From assembly GCA_016779425.1 (NCBI GenBank), contig JADHNQ010000004.1:1-36678 (forward strand): 36,678 nucleotides of DNA. The letters are read 5' to 3'. Positions 1 through 8,954 of this stretch are shown here, in pieces; position 1 is the first letter of the stretch; the number at the start of each line of letters is the position of its first letter. The stretch is from Pseudomonadales bacterium (lineage in GTDB: Bacteria; Pseudomonadota; Gammaproteobacteria; Pseudomonadales; Azotimanducaceae). The position numbers and the translations under genes are program-made. A model generated the notes under the pieces. It saw only the letters and a program-made list of their open reading frames with translations, made no database searches and had not been told where the DNA came from.

Positions 1-2
1 AG

Positions 3-188
3 CCGATTGAGCGTATGAGCTCGGCAAAATTCGTGGTCTCCGGCTCACTCGATGATCCCGAAGTGACGTTTACTGAACTCTTTAACAGGGACATCAAGGA
101 AGCTGATGTGGCCGGAGAACGGCTCTCGCCGGACTTGTTAAAAGAACAAGACGAAAGCGTTAGCGCTTCGCCTGGAGTCGCGCGCTAG
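3..188 (+). CDS. yhdP: YhdP/AsmA-like protein, C-terminal fragment
   Basis: The reading frame is open from the window edge to the TAG at 186-188 and gives about 61 residues. These include 'FVVSGSLDDPEV', which resembles the closing 'Y.V.G.W.DP.V' strand motif of YhdP/AsmA-like proteins. That family comprises very large, inner-membrane-anchored periplasmic proteins linked to phospholipid movement to the outer membrane. The tail after the motif is acidic and probably disordered. A yhdP gene directly upstream of tldD is a common gammaproteobacterial arrangement and supports the call. Only the last few percent of the gene is present, so the identification rests on one motif and on synteny. The ORF track does not list it because its start lies outside the window. 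Confidence 0.7.
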   Translation, partial: PIERMSSAKFVVSGSLDDPEVTFTELFNRDIKEADVAGERLSPDLLKEQDESVSASPGVAR

Positions 189-271
189 AGCTTTTTAGCG
201 ATCCGAGTTTGAGGGTTTCTGGGGGTACAAGAAGGCCCTGACCAGAGTGATTTGATCAAGGTAGTAAAAGA

Positions 272-1714
272 ATGAAAGACATGATCGCGCAGGTAGAACG
301 GCAGCTGCTGCAGGCAAAAGGATTGGGCTTAGACGATATCGAAAGCAGTTTAGAAATGTTGTTGGGGCGCGAGATCGACTACGGCGAAGTGTTTGTGCAA
401 AGCACGCGCGGTGAATCGTTTGCGCTGGAAGACGGCATCGTTAAGGAAGGGTCGTTTGGTGTGGAAGCCGGCATCGGTTTACGTGCACTCGCCGGGGAGC
501 GAACGGGTTTTGCCTACAGTGAAGACATTCGTCTGGACGGGTTAAAGCAGGCTGCTAAGGCGGCACGCTCAATTGCCAGAGCCGGTAGTGCTCGAAAAGC
601 TCCGGGTTTTAAGGCTGTCGAGGCTCTATCGCTTTACGCAGCCACGGACCCAATCAGCAGTTTGACCGACGAAGATAAGGTGCGATTACTGCGCCGTATC
701 GATCAAACTGCGCGAGCTCAAGACGATAAGGTCAAAGAAGTGACTGTGCGGATCGCAGGCAATCATGAATCCGTACTGGTCATGGCCAGCGACGGCACCT
801 TGGCGGCCGATATTCGTCCTCTGGTGCGACTCGATGTTTCGGTTATCGTGGAACACAACGGTCGTCGCGAGCGCGGCAACGCCGGGGGTGGCGGTCGTCG
901 TAGCCTGGAGTCGCTAACTCTCGGTGACTGGACCGAGGATCTTGCCAAGGAAGCTGTGCGCATGGCGCTGGTCAACTTAGAGGCGGTTGACGCTCCAGCA
1001 GGGCCTATGCCTGTCGTCCTTGGGCCTGGCTGGCCTGGCGTGTTACTCCATGAGGCCGTCGGGCATGGCCTAGAGGGAGACTTCAATCGTAAAGGTAGCT
1101 CTGCTTTTTCGAATCGAGTGGGTGAACAAGTCGCGTCACCACTGTGCACGGTAGTCGATGACGGCACCATGGAAGCACGCCGCGGCTCCCTGAGTATTGA
1201 CGATGAAGGAACGAAAACCCAGGTTACTACCTTGATCGAAAATGGTGTGCTTAAGGGTTATATGCAGGACAAACTCAACGCACGCTTGATGAACGTACCT
1301 GCTACAGGCAATGGTCGTCGCCAATCCTATGCACATGTGCCCATGCCTCGAATGACCAACACTTACATGCTGCCGGGTCATGATCTGCCTGAGGACATCA
1401 TCAAGTCTGTGAAGAATGGAATCTATGCAGTCAATTTTGGTGGAGGCTCGGTGGATATTACATCTGGTCGATTTGTGTTTTCTGCGACTGAGGCCTACCT
1501 CATTGAGGATGGCAGGGTAACGGCGCCAATTCGTGGAGCAACTTTAGTGGGTAGTGGCCCCGAGGTGATGACCCGTATTTCCATGGTGGGTAACGATCTA
1601 GATTTGGACGGTGGCGTGGGCGTTTGCGGGAAGGATGGTCAGTCGGTACCTGTAGGCGTCGGTCAACCAACACTCAAGGTCGACGAAATCGTTGTGGGAG
1701 GCACCGCTACTTGA
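272..1714 (+). CDS. tldD: Metalloprotease TldD
   Basis: This is the catalytic subunit of the TldD/TldE (PmbA) heterodimeric zinc protease, which acts in the cytoplasm on small peptides such as microcin precursors and the CcdA antitoxin. The HExxxH metal motif 'HEAVGH' sits at about residues 260-265, followed by '[10 protein letters not shown]', which is typical of TldD. The 480-residue length is normal. The ATG start has an AAGG about ten bases upstream, and no alternative start is needed. The gene follows the yhdP-like end by 83 bp and converges with yjgA, leaving only 7 bp between stops. Its partner pmbA lies just beyond yjgA, so both halves of the protease are encoded together, as in Pseudomonas, whereas in E. 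coli they are far apart. Confidence 0.97.
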   Translation: MKDMIAQVERQLLQAKGLGLDDIESSLEMLLGREIDYGEVFVQSTRGESFALEDGIVKEGSFGVEAGIGLRALAGERTGFAYSEDIRLDGLKQAAKAARSIARAGSARKAPGFKAVEALSLYAATDPISSLTDEDKVRLLRRIDQTARAQDDKVKEVTVRIAGNHESVLVMASDGTLAADIRPLVRLDVSVIVEHNGRRERGNAGGGGRRSLESLTLGDWTEDLAKEAVRMALVNLEAVDAPAGPMPVVLGPGWPGVLLHEAVGHGLEGDFNRKGSSAFSNRVGEQVASPLCTVVDDGTMEARRGSLSIDDEGTKTQVTTLIENGVLKGYMQDKLNARLMNVPATGNGRRQSYAHVPMPRMTNTYMLPGHDLPEDIIKSVKNGIYAVNFGGGSVDITSGRFVFSATEAYLIEDGRVTAPIRGATLVGSGPEVMTRISMVGNDLDLDGGVGVCGKDGQSVPVGVGQPTLKVDEIVVGGTAT

Positions 1715-1721
1715 GCAAAGT

Positions 1722-2252
1722 CTATGATGCGTCGGAAGAGAAGTGCTCGTCGCTGTGGGCTGCAAGGGTGGAGCGTATGAATTTAAACAATACCCGCTGG
1801 GTCTGCCGGTGAGCATCAGTGGGTTCTTGCTCGGCGGCAGGTTTGTGTTTGTTTGCAGCGCCAACCAGTTGGCGCAACACTTGGCGCTCAACATTGGGGT
1901 ATTCGTCGATAAAGCCCGTGAGCGAATTGACATCCATGGTGAGCCGATCGCGCCACTGCTCGACTGTGTGAAAAAAGTGGCGGGCGGCAGCGGACTGACC
2001 GTCGAGGTCGGCCAGTTGTTGTTCAATCGCCTGGACGTCGATGCCGCGCATAAGTTTGCCAATGTACTGCATTTGCCGTCTGCCACCTTCGCGACTGTTG
2101 ATCCCGGCATGCACATCGATAGCCTTGCGCAGGGCATCAGGAAGCTGCAGACGCGCTCGGGTATCGGGTTTTAACTGGGTCAGTTTTAGACCAATTTTTT
2201 GTAGGCGCTCGGCTTCTCGTTTAAGCGCGGATTTAGAGAGCTCATCAGGCAT
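1722..2252 (-). CDS. yjgA: Ribosome-associated protein YjgA/DarP (DUF615)
   Basis: This 176-residue protein matches the DUF615 family, which acts late in large ribosomal subunit assembly and associates with the 50S particle. Diagnostic stretches are the N-terminal 'SKSALKREAERLQKIG', the 'LQLPDALRKAI' helix and 'RRQMQYIGKLMR' in the first half. It has no signal peptide or membrane segment. It is transcribed divergently from pmbA with only 26 bp between the start codons, the arrangement commonly seen for this pair, so the two probably share a regulatory region. Two longer ORFs overlapping it in other frames (1598-2137 minus and 1743-2174 plus) have no family features and are shadows. Confidence 0.93.
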   Translation of the reverse strand: MPDELSKSALKREAERLQKIGLKLTQLKPDTRARLQLPDALRKAIDVHAGINSREGGRRQMQYIGKLMRGIDVQAIEQQLADLDGQSAAARHFFHTVEQWRDRLTMDVNSLTGFIDEYPNVERQVLRQLVGAANKHKPAAEQEPTDAHRQTQRVLFKFIRSTLAAHSDEHFSSDAS

Positions 2253-2278
2253 AAGTGTGATTACGAGGAAGTAAGTCG

Positions 2279-3610
2279 TTGGATTTTATAGAGCATCAGC
2301 AAGAGTTGACCACCTTAGTCGACAACATTCTCAGCGAGGCGAAGCGCCAAGGTGCAGATCAGGCCGAAGTGTCCGCCAGCATGGAGCGAGGACTGGGCGT
2401 TAGCGTACGTAAAGGCGAACTGGAAAATCTTGAGTTTAATCAGGATCGCGGCTTTGGTGTCACACTTTACGTTGGCAAGCGAAAGGGCTCGGCGAGTACC
2501 ACGGACAGCAGTCCAGACGCCATTCGCGAGACTGTGGCCGCCGCCAAGGGTATCGCGAGTCATACTGAAGAGGATCCCTTTAGTGGTCTGGCTGAAGCCT
2601 CACTCATGCCCACACAGAGGGTTGATTTGGATTTGTATCATCCTTGGGATATCGAGCCTGAGCAGGCAACTGCCATGGCCGTCGAGTGTGAGGCCGCTGG
2701 TTTGGCGGTCGATAAGAAGCTGACCAATTCCGATGGAGCTCAGATCAGTTCCCAGCAGGCGCTGCGCGTGTATGGCAATAGCCATGGGTTTATAGGCGCC
2801 TACCCAAGCACACGTCACAGCATGAGTTGCGTGTTGATTGGCGAAGACAACGAAGGTATGCAGCGAGACTATTGGTATAGCCTTTCGCGTCGCTGGCAGG
2901 AGTTAGAGTCCGCAGTAGACATCGGCGTTAAAGCCGGCGAGAGAACCGTGCAGCGTCTGTCGCCCCAGAAAGCCCCTACAGGCAAATACCCGGTTGTTTT
3001 GGCGCCAAATCTAGCGGCAGGTTTGATAGGGCATTTGAATGGCGCTATCAGCGGCGGGTCGCAATATCGTAAAGCCTCGTTTTTGCTTGATGCTCTAGGC
3101 CAGCAGGTGCTCCCGACTTGGTTGTCCCTAAGAGAGGAGTCCCAAATGGCGGGTGGTTTAGCAAGCGCTTACTTCGATGGGGACGGCGTTGCTACAAGAA
3201 ATAACGTCTTCGTCGAAAGCGGGAATCTGGCAAGCTATATTTTGTCGTCCTACTCGGCGCGCAAACTTGGGCTGGCGACGACGGGTAATGCGGGCGGTGT
3301 TCATAATTTGCATCTTGATGCGCCTATGCAGCCTCTTCCAGCGCTGCTCGCTCAGATGGGTAACGGTTTTTTCATCACGGAACTGATGGGACAGGGAGTT
3401 AATGGCGTAACCGGTGATTATTCGCGCGGTGCGTCGGGATACTGGGTGGAAAATGGCGAGATTGTCCACCCCGTTGCAGAATTTACGCTGGCCGGGAACT
3501 TGAAGGATATGTTGCTGAACATCGTCGCCTTGGCTGACGACATTGATGTGCGAAGCAGTATCCGTTCGCCCAGTATGCTGCTTGACTCTATGACGGTAGC
3601 AGGGCAATAG
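2279..3610 (+). CDS. pmbA: Metalloprotease regulatory subunit PmbA/TldE
   Basis: This is the partner of TldD and lacks its own zinc motif; in the known heterodimer it helps form the cavity but does not bind metal. The protein has 443 residues, the usual length, and ends in 'SPSMLLDSMTVAGQ', the characteristic PmbA tail. Translation appears to start at a TTG (2279-2281). A GAGGAAG sequence lies seven to eight bases upstream and the N-terminus aligns with the family from there. No HExxxH is visible, as expected for TldE. The gene is divergent from yjgA and converges with mgtE, with 40 bp between stops. Confidence 0.96.
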   Translation: MDFIEHQQELTTLVDNILSEAKRQGADQAEVSASMERGLGVSVRKGELENLEFNQDRGFGVTLYVGKRKGSASTTDSSPDAIRETVAAAKGIASHTEEDPFSGLAEASLMPTQRVDLDLYHPWDIEPEQATAMAVECEAAGLAVDKKLTNSDGAQISSQQALRVYGNSHGFIGAYPSTRHSMSCVLIGEDNEGMQRDYWYSLSRRWQELESAVDIGVKAGERTVQRLSPQKAPTGKYPVVLAPNLAAGLIGHLNGAISGGSQYRKASFLLDALGQQVLPTWLSLREESQMAGGLASAYFDGDGVATRNNVFVESGNLASYILSSYSARKLGLATTGNAGGVHNLHLDAPMQPLPALLAQMGNGFFITELMGQGVNGVTGDYSRGASGYWVENGEIVHPVAEFTLAGNLKDMLLNIVALADDIDVRSSIRSPSMLLDSMTVAGQ

Positions 3611-3650
3611 GCTGCTCTGCAGAGGCAAGTTTAGGCGAAACCGTTCAGGG

Positions 3651-4991
3651 CTACAGATATACCCAGCTGGCAAGACCCAAAAAGATGAAAAACCCGGAGA
3701 CGTCGGTAATGGTTGTTAGGACGACGCCGCCGGCAATTGCTGGATCGATATTCATACGGCGCAGCAGGGTAGGCAACAAACTTCCCGTAACCGCTGCTAT
3801 CAAGATGGTGGCCATCATCGCCGCAGCGATTATCCAACCGAGTTTTGGATCGTCAAAAAAGTAGACAGCGCCAACTGCGACGACGGTAGCCCAAAGCAAC
3901 CCGTTCAACGCCGCAACGACAAATTCCCGGTTGAGCATCCAAAGTAAATTGCCGCGACCGAGTTGGCCGGTGGCTTGTCCCCGAATCACCAAGGTCAGGG
4001 TTTGCGTGCCAGCAATACCACCCATGCTCGCCACTACCGGCATCAGCACAGCGAGGGCGACTACCTTGACAATGGTCTCCTCGAACAAGTGAATTACCGC
4101 CGCAGCCATGACTGCTGTGATGAGATTGATGCCAAGCCAGACAGCACGCCGTCGAACAGATCGACGCACAGGTGCAAATGTGTCTTCATCTACTAACAGG
4201 CCAGCAGGCGCGAGCACTGCTTCTTCTGCGTCTTCGATGATAACGTCGACCACGTCATCAATGGTGATGCGTCCCACCAAATGTCCCGCATCGTCAACCA
4301 CAGGCGCGGAAATAAGATCGCGCTCCGAGAACAACCGAGCAACTTCGGTATCTGACTCTGCTACGTGGATTGGCGGCTCCTCACTGTTCATGATTTCGCG
4401 AACAGTCACCGAGGGGGCTGCGGTCAGCAGCTTGGTGATGGGTAGCACGCCGAGGTACTCATCTCGACTATTGACGACGATAAGGGCGTCGGTTGTCGCC
4501 GGTAGCTCTCGTCGCAAGCGGAGGTATCTGAGTACCAGTTCTGCCACGTGGCGCGGCCTTACGGTGATGGTGTCGGTGTTCATCAGACCGCCGGCGCTAT
4601 CTTCTGGGTAGGAAAGTACAGACTCTACGCGGGCCCGATCACGGCTATCGAGGCTCTCTAGAACCTGATCAGTGATTGTTTCGGGCAGCTGCTGCAATAT
4701 ATCTGCAAAGTCGTCGGTGTCTAACTCCTCCGCAATCGCCACGAGTTGAGCGGTATCCATCGTTTCGAGGAATTGTCCGCGTACATCATCATGCAGGTGC
4801 TGCAGGCTCTGATTGCGTACATCCTCATCGATCAGCCCCCAGATAATATGTCGAGTTTCCGGCAAGTTGGCTTCGAGCACGCCGGCAATCTCACTGGGGC
4901 GAAGTGAAGCAAGAAGGATCTTTATATCTGCCGTACTGCCGCGACTGATGCCTTCAAGAACCGATTCGAAGTGCTGCTGATCTGTGCTCAT
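3651..4991 (-). CDS. mgtE: Magnesium channel/transporter MgtE
   Basis: This is an inner-membrane Mg2+ channel gated by its own cytoplasmic magnesium sensor. The 446 residues show the standard order. An N-terminal helical domain (about 1-130) comes first, then a tandem CBS pair (about 135-255, including 'EPPIHVAESDTEVARLFSERDL'). A connecting helix follows, then five hydrophobic segments from about residue 280 to the end, including 'VVASMGGIAGTQTLTL', typical of the MgtE pore domain. The ATG overlaps the npr stop as ATGA, so it is very probably the last gene of the rpoN-hpf-ptsN-rapZ-npr transcript and is translationally coupled to npr. It could carry Co2+ as well as Mg2+. Confidence 0.95.
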   Translation of the reverse strand: MSTDQQHFESVLEGISRGSTADIKILLASLRPSEIAGVLEANLPETRHIIWGLIDEDVRNQSLQHLHDDVRGQFLETMDTAQLVAIAEELDTDDFADILQQLPETITDQVLESLDSRDRARVESVLSYPEDSAGGLMNTDTITVRPRHVAELVLRYLRLRRELPATTDALIVVNSRDEYLGVLPITKLLTAAPSVTVREIMNSEEPPIHVAESDTEVARLFSERDLISAPVVDDAGHLVGRITIDDVVDVIIEDAEEAVLAPAGLLVDEDTFAPVRRSVRRRAVWLGINLITAVMAAAVIHLFEETIVKVVALAVLMPVVASMGGIAGTQTLTLVIRGQATGQLGRGNLLWMLNREFVVAALNGLLWATVVAVGAVYFFDDPKLGWIIAAAMMATILIAAVTGSLLPTLLRRMNIDPAIAGGVVLTTITDVSGFFIFLGLASWVYL

Positions 4992-5266
4992 GGCGAGTTC
5001 AGCTCATCAAAACCAGCGTTGATCAGTTCCGTGAGGGCATCGAAAGCGGCATCCTCGTCTTGGCCATCGACACTAAGAATAACTTTGCTATCGACTGGAG
5101 CTCCTAAAAGCAGGAGGCTCATAATTCTCTTGGCATCGGCTTCCACGCCAGCGCCATTGGTCAGCGTAATTTTGGCTGCGAAATTCTTGGCGACATCAAC
5201 CACCTTCGATGCGGCTCTGGCGTGGAGCCCCAACGGATTCACAATGGTGAGAGTGGTTTTTCGCAT
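4988..5266 (-). CDS. npr: PTS-Ntr phosphocarrier NPr (HPr-like)
   Basis: This is the small cytoplasmic phosphocarrier of the nitrogen PTS, passing phosphate from PtsP (EI-Ntr) to PtsN (EIIA-Ntr). The 92 residues carry the active-site signature 'GLHARAA' with His15. The region that holds regulatory Ser46 in Gram-positive HPr reads 'KRIMSLLLLGA', so the usual Ser-Ile-Met is Arg-Ile-Met and HPr-kinase control at that site is not expected. It follows rapZ by 70 bp and overlaps mgtE by four bases. The position downstream of rpoN, hpf, ptsN and rapZ is the standard npr/ptsO context and separates it from a sugar-PTS HPr. Confidence 0.94.
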   Translation of the reverse strand: MRKTTLTIVNPLGLHARAASKVVDVAKNFAAKITLTNGAGVEADAKRIMSLLLLGAPVDSKVILSVDGQDEDAAFDALTELINAGFDELNSP

Positions 5267-5336
5267 GGTGGTTTTGCTTTTTTGCCGGATGCTTTACAGC
5301 GATTTGCCAAGAGCGAGGGTATATTGGCATTACAGG

Positions 5337-6194
5337 TCAGGTTCTATCCAGTTCTCGATGCCGCACCAATACTTGGTCTAGCTGGGACCCGAAATGCTGG
5401 GCCAGCCGCTCTGCCATATAGACGCTTCGATGTTGTCCCCCAGTGCAGCCAATACCTACGGTCACATACACTCGATCATTGTCGGCAAAGCGAGGGATCC
5501 ATTTTTGCAGGTAATCGGCGATATCCTGAAACATCTCGTTGACCAGGTCCTGGGACTGCAAATAACCGACAACCTCTTCATGACGTCCCGTTAACGGCCG
5601 CAGTGCTGGCTGCCAGTGGGGGTTTGGCAAGCAGCGCAAGTCGAAAACAAAGTCCGTATCGACCGGAATGCCGTGTTTGAAGCCAAACGATCGAAACAAC
5701 AGGCTGACGGATGTGCCGCTATTCTCAATGATTCGGTGGACGATTTGCTCGCTTAGGCTTTTGCTTGAAATTCTCGTCGTATCGATGGTGAGGTTCGCCA
5801 AGTCCGCCACGCTGGAGAGTATGCTCGCTTCCTTATCGATTGCTTCGCGTAGGTCGACGTTCTCATTCGTGAGCGGATGGCGTCGACGTGTCTCACTAAA
5901 CCGCTTCACCAAGGTGGGACTGAGGGCATCGAGATAGAGAATTTCGGCATCGATGCCCGACCCTCTCAGCTGCAGAAGTAGCTCTGGGAATTGCTCCAAC
6001 CCCGGACTTCGTGCATCGATACATACCGCGATCTTCGATACTTCGCCGTGTGCAAGATTTGCATAACTGCGCATCAGCTCTTGCAGCAAACCAACGGGTA
6101 GATTGTCAACGCAGTGATAGCCGGCATCCTCTAAGGTTCGCAAGGCGGTAGACTTACCCGAGCCAGAGCGCCCACTGACGATGATTAATTTCAT
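5337..6194 (-). CDS. rapZ: RNase adapter / nucleotide-binding protein RapZ
   Basis: This P-loop protein (formerly YvcJ/YhbJ) binds small RNAs in enterobacteria and delivers GlmZ to RNase E, which tunes glmS and amino-sugar supply. The 285 residues begin with a Walker A 'SGRSGSGKS' near residues 7-15 and 'YHCVDNLP' just after. The C-terminal domain contains 'GCTGGQHRS', the conserved RapZ signature. The length matches the family (about 284). The ATG overlaps the ptsN stop as ATGA, which fixes the start. Whether a GlmY/GlmZ system exists in this organism cannot be judged here; outside enterobacteria the role of RapZ is less clear. Confidence 0.96.
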   Translation of the reverse strand: MKLIIVSGRSGSGKSTALRTLEDAGYHCVDNLPVGLLQELMRSYANLAHGEVSKIAVCIDARSPGLEQFPELLLQLRGSGIDAEILYLDALSPTLVKRFSETRRRHPLTNENVDLREAIDKEASILSSVADLANLTIDTTRISSKSLSEQIVHRIIENSGTSVSLLFRSFGFKHGIPVDTDFVFDLRCLPNPHWQPALRPLTGRHEEVVGYLQSQDLVNEMFQDIADYLQKWIPRFADNDRVYVTVGIGCTGGQHRSVYMAERLAQHFGSQLDQVLVRHRELDRT

Positions 6195-6700
6195 GCAGAT
6201 TTACGATTAAGACTAGCCGCAGAGAGCCCCTCGTCGATGCGCTTTAGCTCAGCAAAAAGCGATGCGTTGCAATGAGCACCGCGCAAATCAGCTAGGTGAC
6301 TGGCATCCGAAAATAGTTGGGCCAGGCGCTGTAAGGCATCGATATGCGCCTTTTTCTCCTCTTTTGGCACGAGTAACACGAACACAAGGTCGACGGGCTT
6401 TTCGTCCGGGGCCTCGTACTCTATGGGTTCAGCCAATGTATAGAATGCTCCGGAAATGCGCTCACAGCTTACTCTGCAATGAGGAATGGCAACCCCATCT
6501 CCTAGGGCGGTACTACCCAAACGCTCGCGCTCTACTAAGGCATCATAAATCTCGTCGACCGCTTCTTCTTTGTCAACGGCAGCTGTGTCAACCGAGGCCT
6601 CAGCAATAATCTGGAACAAACGCTTCCTGCTGCCCGCGTCCACGTCATACTGCACAGAATCCGGCGTCACCAACTCGGTGATTGTTAATACGTCGCTCAT
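6191..6700 (-). CDS. ptsN: PTS-Ntr EIIA protein PtsN
   Basis: This is the terminal phosphoacceptor of the nitrogen PTS. It is a regulatory protein rather than a sugar transporter, and in relatives it controls potassium uptake and other targets according to its phosphorylation state. The 169 residues form a single EIIA-fructose/mannitol-type domain. The active-site histidine is in 'GDGVAIPHCR' (His74, against His73 in E. coli), and 'HIDALQRLAQLFSD' is also typical. The stop overlaps the rapZ start (ATGA), and hpf is 77 bp upstream. This is the usual rpoN-hpf-ptsN-rapZ-npr order. Confidence 0.96.
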   Translation of the reverse strand: MSDVLTITELVTPDSVQYDVDAGSRKRLFQIIAEASVDTAAVDKEEAVDEIYDALVERERLGSTALGDGVAIPHCRVSCERISGAFYTLAEPIEYEAPDEKPVDLVFVLLVPKEEKKAHIDALQRLAQLFSDASHLADLRGAHCNASLFAELKRIDEGLSAASLNRKSA

Positions 6701-6777
6701 ATCGACCTGATCTTCGATCCGTTATTGAAAGATTGGGTGCGCCGAATTAAGTAACCCTGCAGCGAAACATTGAGCTG

Positions 6778-7101
6778 TCAGTCGTGCCGCGGAGTCCTGT
6801 GATGGCTGCCGTTTTGTCTTGCGACGTTTTTTTCTTTGTGTTTAAGCAGCTGCCGGTCGATTTTATCGGCCAGTAAATCGATGGCTGCGTACATATCTTC
6901 GGCGTCCGCATTGGCAAACAATTCAGCCCCAGGCACGTGAGCGGTAGCTTCTGCCTGATGGCTGTGTTTTTCAATATTTAATACCACGTGCATGTGGGTA
7001 ATTTCGTTGCTACGGCGTTCAAGTTTGCTCATTTTGCCTCGAACGTGCCGCTGTAATGCGTCGGTAAGGTCGATTTGGTGGCCGGTAATGTCGAGTTGCA
7101 T
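6778..7101 (-). CDS. hpf: Ribosome hibernation promoting factor HPF (short form)
   Basis: This small cytoplasmic protein binds the decoding region of resting 30S subunits and promotes ribosome dimers. The track ORF begins at 7170, but the family N-terminus 'MQLDITGHQIDLTDALQ' begins at the ATG at 7101, which has a GGGAG nine bases upstream, so that start is used (107 residues). The C-terminal dimerisation domain of long HPF is absent. Short forms in this group usually work with RMF, encoded elsewhere. Conserved features are 'ATAHVPGAELFANADAEDMYAAID' and a basic, histidine-rich tail. It lies between rpoN and ptsN, its standard position. Confidence 0.95.
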   Translation of the reverse strand: MQLDITGHQIDLTDALQRHVRGKMSKLERRSNEITHMHVVLNIEKHSHQAEATAHVPGAELFANADAEDMYAAIDLLADKIDRQLLKHKEKNVARQNGSHHRTPRHD

Positions 7102-7171
7102 AGACTGCTCCCAGTGATCTTGTGAATACGAGGAAGGGCAAACCATCATCGACGCAGGTCGGGAGTGCAAG

Positions 7172-8812
7172 TCAAACCAACTGTTTTCTTTCGTTTGATG
7201 GAGGAATTGAGAGCGATTCCCGGTATTTGGCGACTGTTCGACGCGCGACGTTGATGTTCTGCTCCGCCAGTATTGCCGCGATTTTGCTGTCGCTCAACGG
7301 TTTGCGAGGGTTCTCATCCGCGGTAACCTGTTTGATTAACGCACGTATCGCTGTACTGGATACTTCCCCTCCGGTCGATGTTCCCACATGGGAGGAAAAG
7401 AAGTACTTCAGCTCGAACAGTCCTTGAGGAGTGGCCAGGTATTTTCGATTGGTTACGCGAGAGATGGTCGATTCGTGTAGATCAACTTGCTCGGCAATAT
7501 CCGCCAGGATTAGGGGCTTCATGGCCATGGGGCCGTGCTCCAAAAATCCTTGCTGTACCTCAACAATTTTCGTCGCCACCTTCAGCAGCGTGTCGTGACG
7601 GGTTTGCAAACTTTTAAGAAACCACTTCGCCTCCTGCAGATTGTCGCGCAGGTAGTCCTTGTCAGGCCCTGCGGGTACATTCTTTATGAGACTAGCGTAG
7701 GTGTTGTTAATACGAACCTTCGGCAGAGTTTCAGGATTCAGCTCCACTAGCCATCGGCCCTGGTCTTTTCGGACCAACACATCGGGGACTTCGTAGTCCG
7801 CGGTTCCCTCGAATACGCTTGATCCGGGTCGCGGCTGCAATGTACGAATCAGTGCAACTACCTGACTTAGCTCCGATTCTGACAAATGCGTCTGCCGCAC
7901 GAGGGTCGCGAAATCTTTATTGCCCAAAACATGTAGATGCATGGTAACCAGGTCTTTAGCTTCTTTTAGCCAAGGGGTGGTGTCGTCGAGTTGCTCAAGC
8001 TGTAGCAGCAAACATTCCTGTAGATCTCGTGCACCAACGCCAATGGGATCGAACTGCTGAATACGGCGCAAAATCTCCTCAACCTCTTCCAATGCAGGAG
8101 GTAACTCGTTGCCCTCGTGATTGCGAGCTAGGGTTTCACAGATTTCTTCGAGGGTGGTACCGAGTAGTCCGTCGTCGGTAATCTCGTCGATTATCGCCAT
8201 GGCGATCATTCGGTCTGATGTCGCCATGGGGGTGAGGTTTAGCTGCCATAGCAAATGGCTTTCGAGTGTTTCTTCGGCACTGTCGTTAGAGCCAACGTCG
8301 TAATCGTTTTCGCCAGCCGCGCCGCTCGGTGCTTGGGGGTAGACGTCGTCCCAATTCGAATCTACTGGAATTTCATCGGTCAAAGGTGCCTGAAGTTGAT
8401 CGCTGACATCAGACTCTCTAGGACCGTCGATAGCAGTATCCACGGTATCGGTTGAGACCATCTCCTCGCCATAATCGCTGGAAGGTGCCTCCAGACCAAT
8501 ATCGGCAAAGTCATCTAGGTAGTCATTGTCTTGGTCAGAAGGGTTCGTTGACGATTCCGAATAGTCGTCCCCGGCTACATCACCTGGCGGTGCGTCCGGG
8601 CCATCGTTTGATCGCTCTGAAACCTCCTGAGAATCGCCATCGCTATCACCCGCGAAATCATCTTCGACTTCCAGTAAAGGATTGGCGTCAAGGTTGTCTT
8701 GAACCTCCTGCTCAAGCTCAAGTGCGCTGAGTTGCAATAGGCGTATTGCCTGCTGCAGTTGCGGGGTCATCTTGAGCTGTTGCCCGAGCTTGAGAGACAG
8801 GCTTTGTTTCAT
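7172..8812 (-). CDS. rpoN: RNA polymerase sigma-54 factor RpoN
   Basis: This is the alternative sigma factor that needs AAA+ activators and reads -24/-12 promoters. Region I is clear at the N-terminus (residues 1-48, 'LKLGQQLKMTPQLQQAIRLL'). The core-binding domain starts near residue 180 ('LESHLLWQL'), and the RpoN box 'ARRTVAKYRE' is at residues 523-532. At 546 residues it is about 70 longer than the E. coli protein. The extra length lies in region II, roughly residues 50-178, which is almost entirely Asp, Glu, Ser, Gly and Pro and probably disordered. The gene follows lptB after 142 bp, a spacer that may hold its own promoter. Confidence 0.97.
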   Translation of the reverse strand: MKQSLSLKLGQQLKMTPQLQQAIRLLQLSALELEQEVQDNLDANPLLEVEDDFAGDSDGDSQEVSERSNDGPDAPPGDVAGDDYSESSTNPSDQDNDYLDDFADIGLEAPSSDYGEEMVSTDTVDTAIDGPRESDVSDQLQAPLTDEIPVDSNWDDVYPQAPSGAAGENDYDVGSNDSAEETLESHLLWQLNLTPMATSDRMIAMAIIDEITDDGLLGTTLEEICETLARNHEGNELPPALEEVEEILRRIQQFDPIGVGARDLQECLLLQLEQLDDTTPWLKEAKDLVTMHLHVLGNKDFATLVRQTHLSESELSQVVALIRTLQPRPGSSVFEGTADYEVPDVLVRKDQGRWLVELNPETLPKVRINNTYASLIKNVPAGPDKDYLRDNLQEAKWFLKSLQTRHDTLLKVATKIVEVQQGFLEHGPMAMKPLILADIAEQVDLHESTISRVTNRKYLATPQGLFELKYFFSSHVGTSTGGEVSSTAIRALIKQVTADENPRKPLSDSKIAAILAEQNINVARRTVAKYRESLSIPPSNERKQLV

Positions 8813-8954
8813 GGAGATTGCTTAATGGCCCCATAGGGAGGGGCGTGCCGCTTTATTCGAATTAATGCGTTTACGTTAACCATCATGCCGAGCGAGCAGT
8901 GAGTGCATGCGGGCATCGAAGAATCACGCAACGGTGGCCTCTGTCAGAGGAAGG

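Noticed and set aside
1598-2174. 179-residue minus and 143-residue plus ORFs over yjgA
   Set aside because: Both are other-frame shadows of yjgA, which matches DUF615 end to end.
3611-3650. CTCTGCAGAG palindrome between pmbA and mgtE
   Set aside because: Only 10 bp with no loop and no T-run; not enough to call a bidirectional terminator.
3158-3673. 171-residue minus-strand ORF
   Set aside because: It is antisense to the pmbA 3' half; there are no domain features, and pmbA itself is clear.
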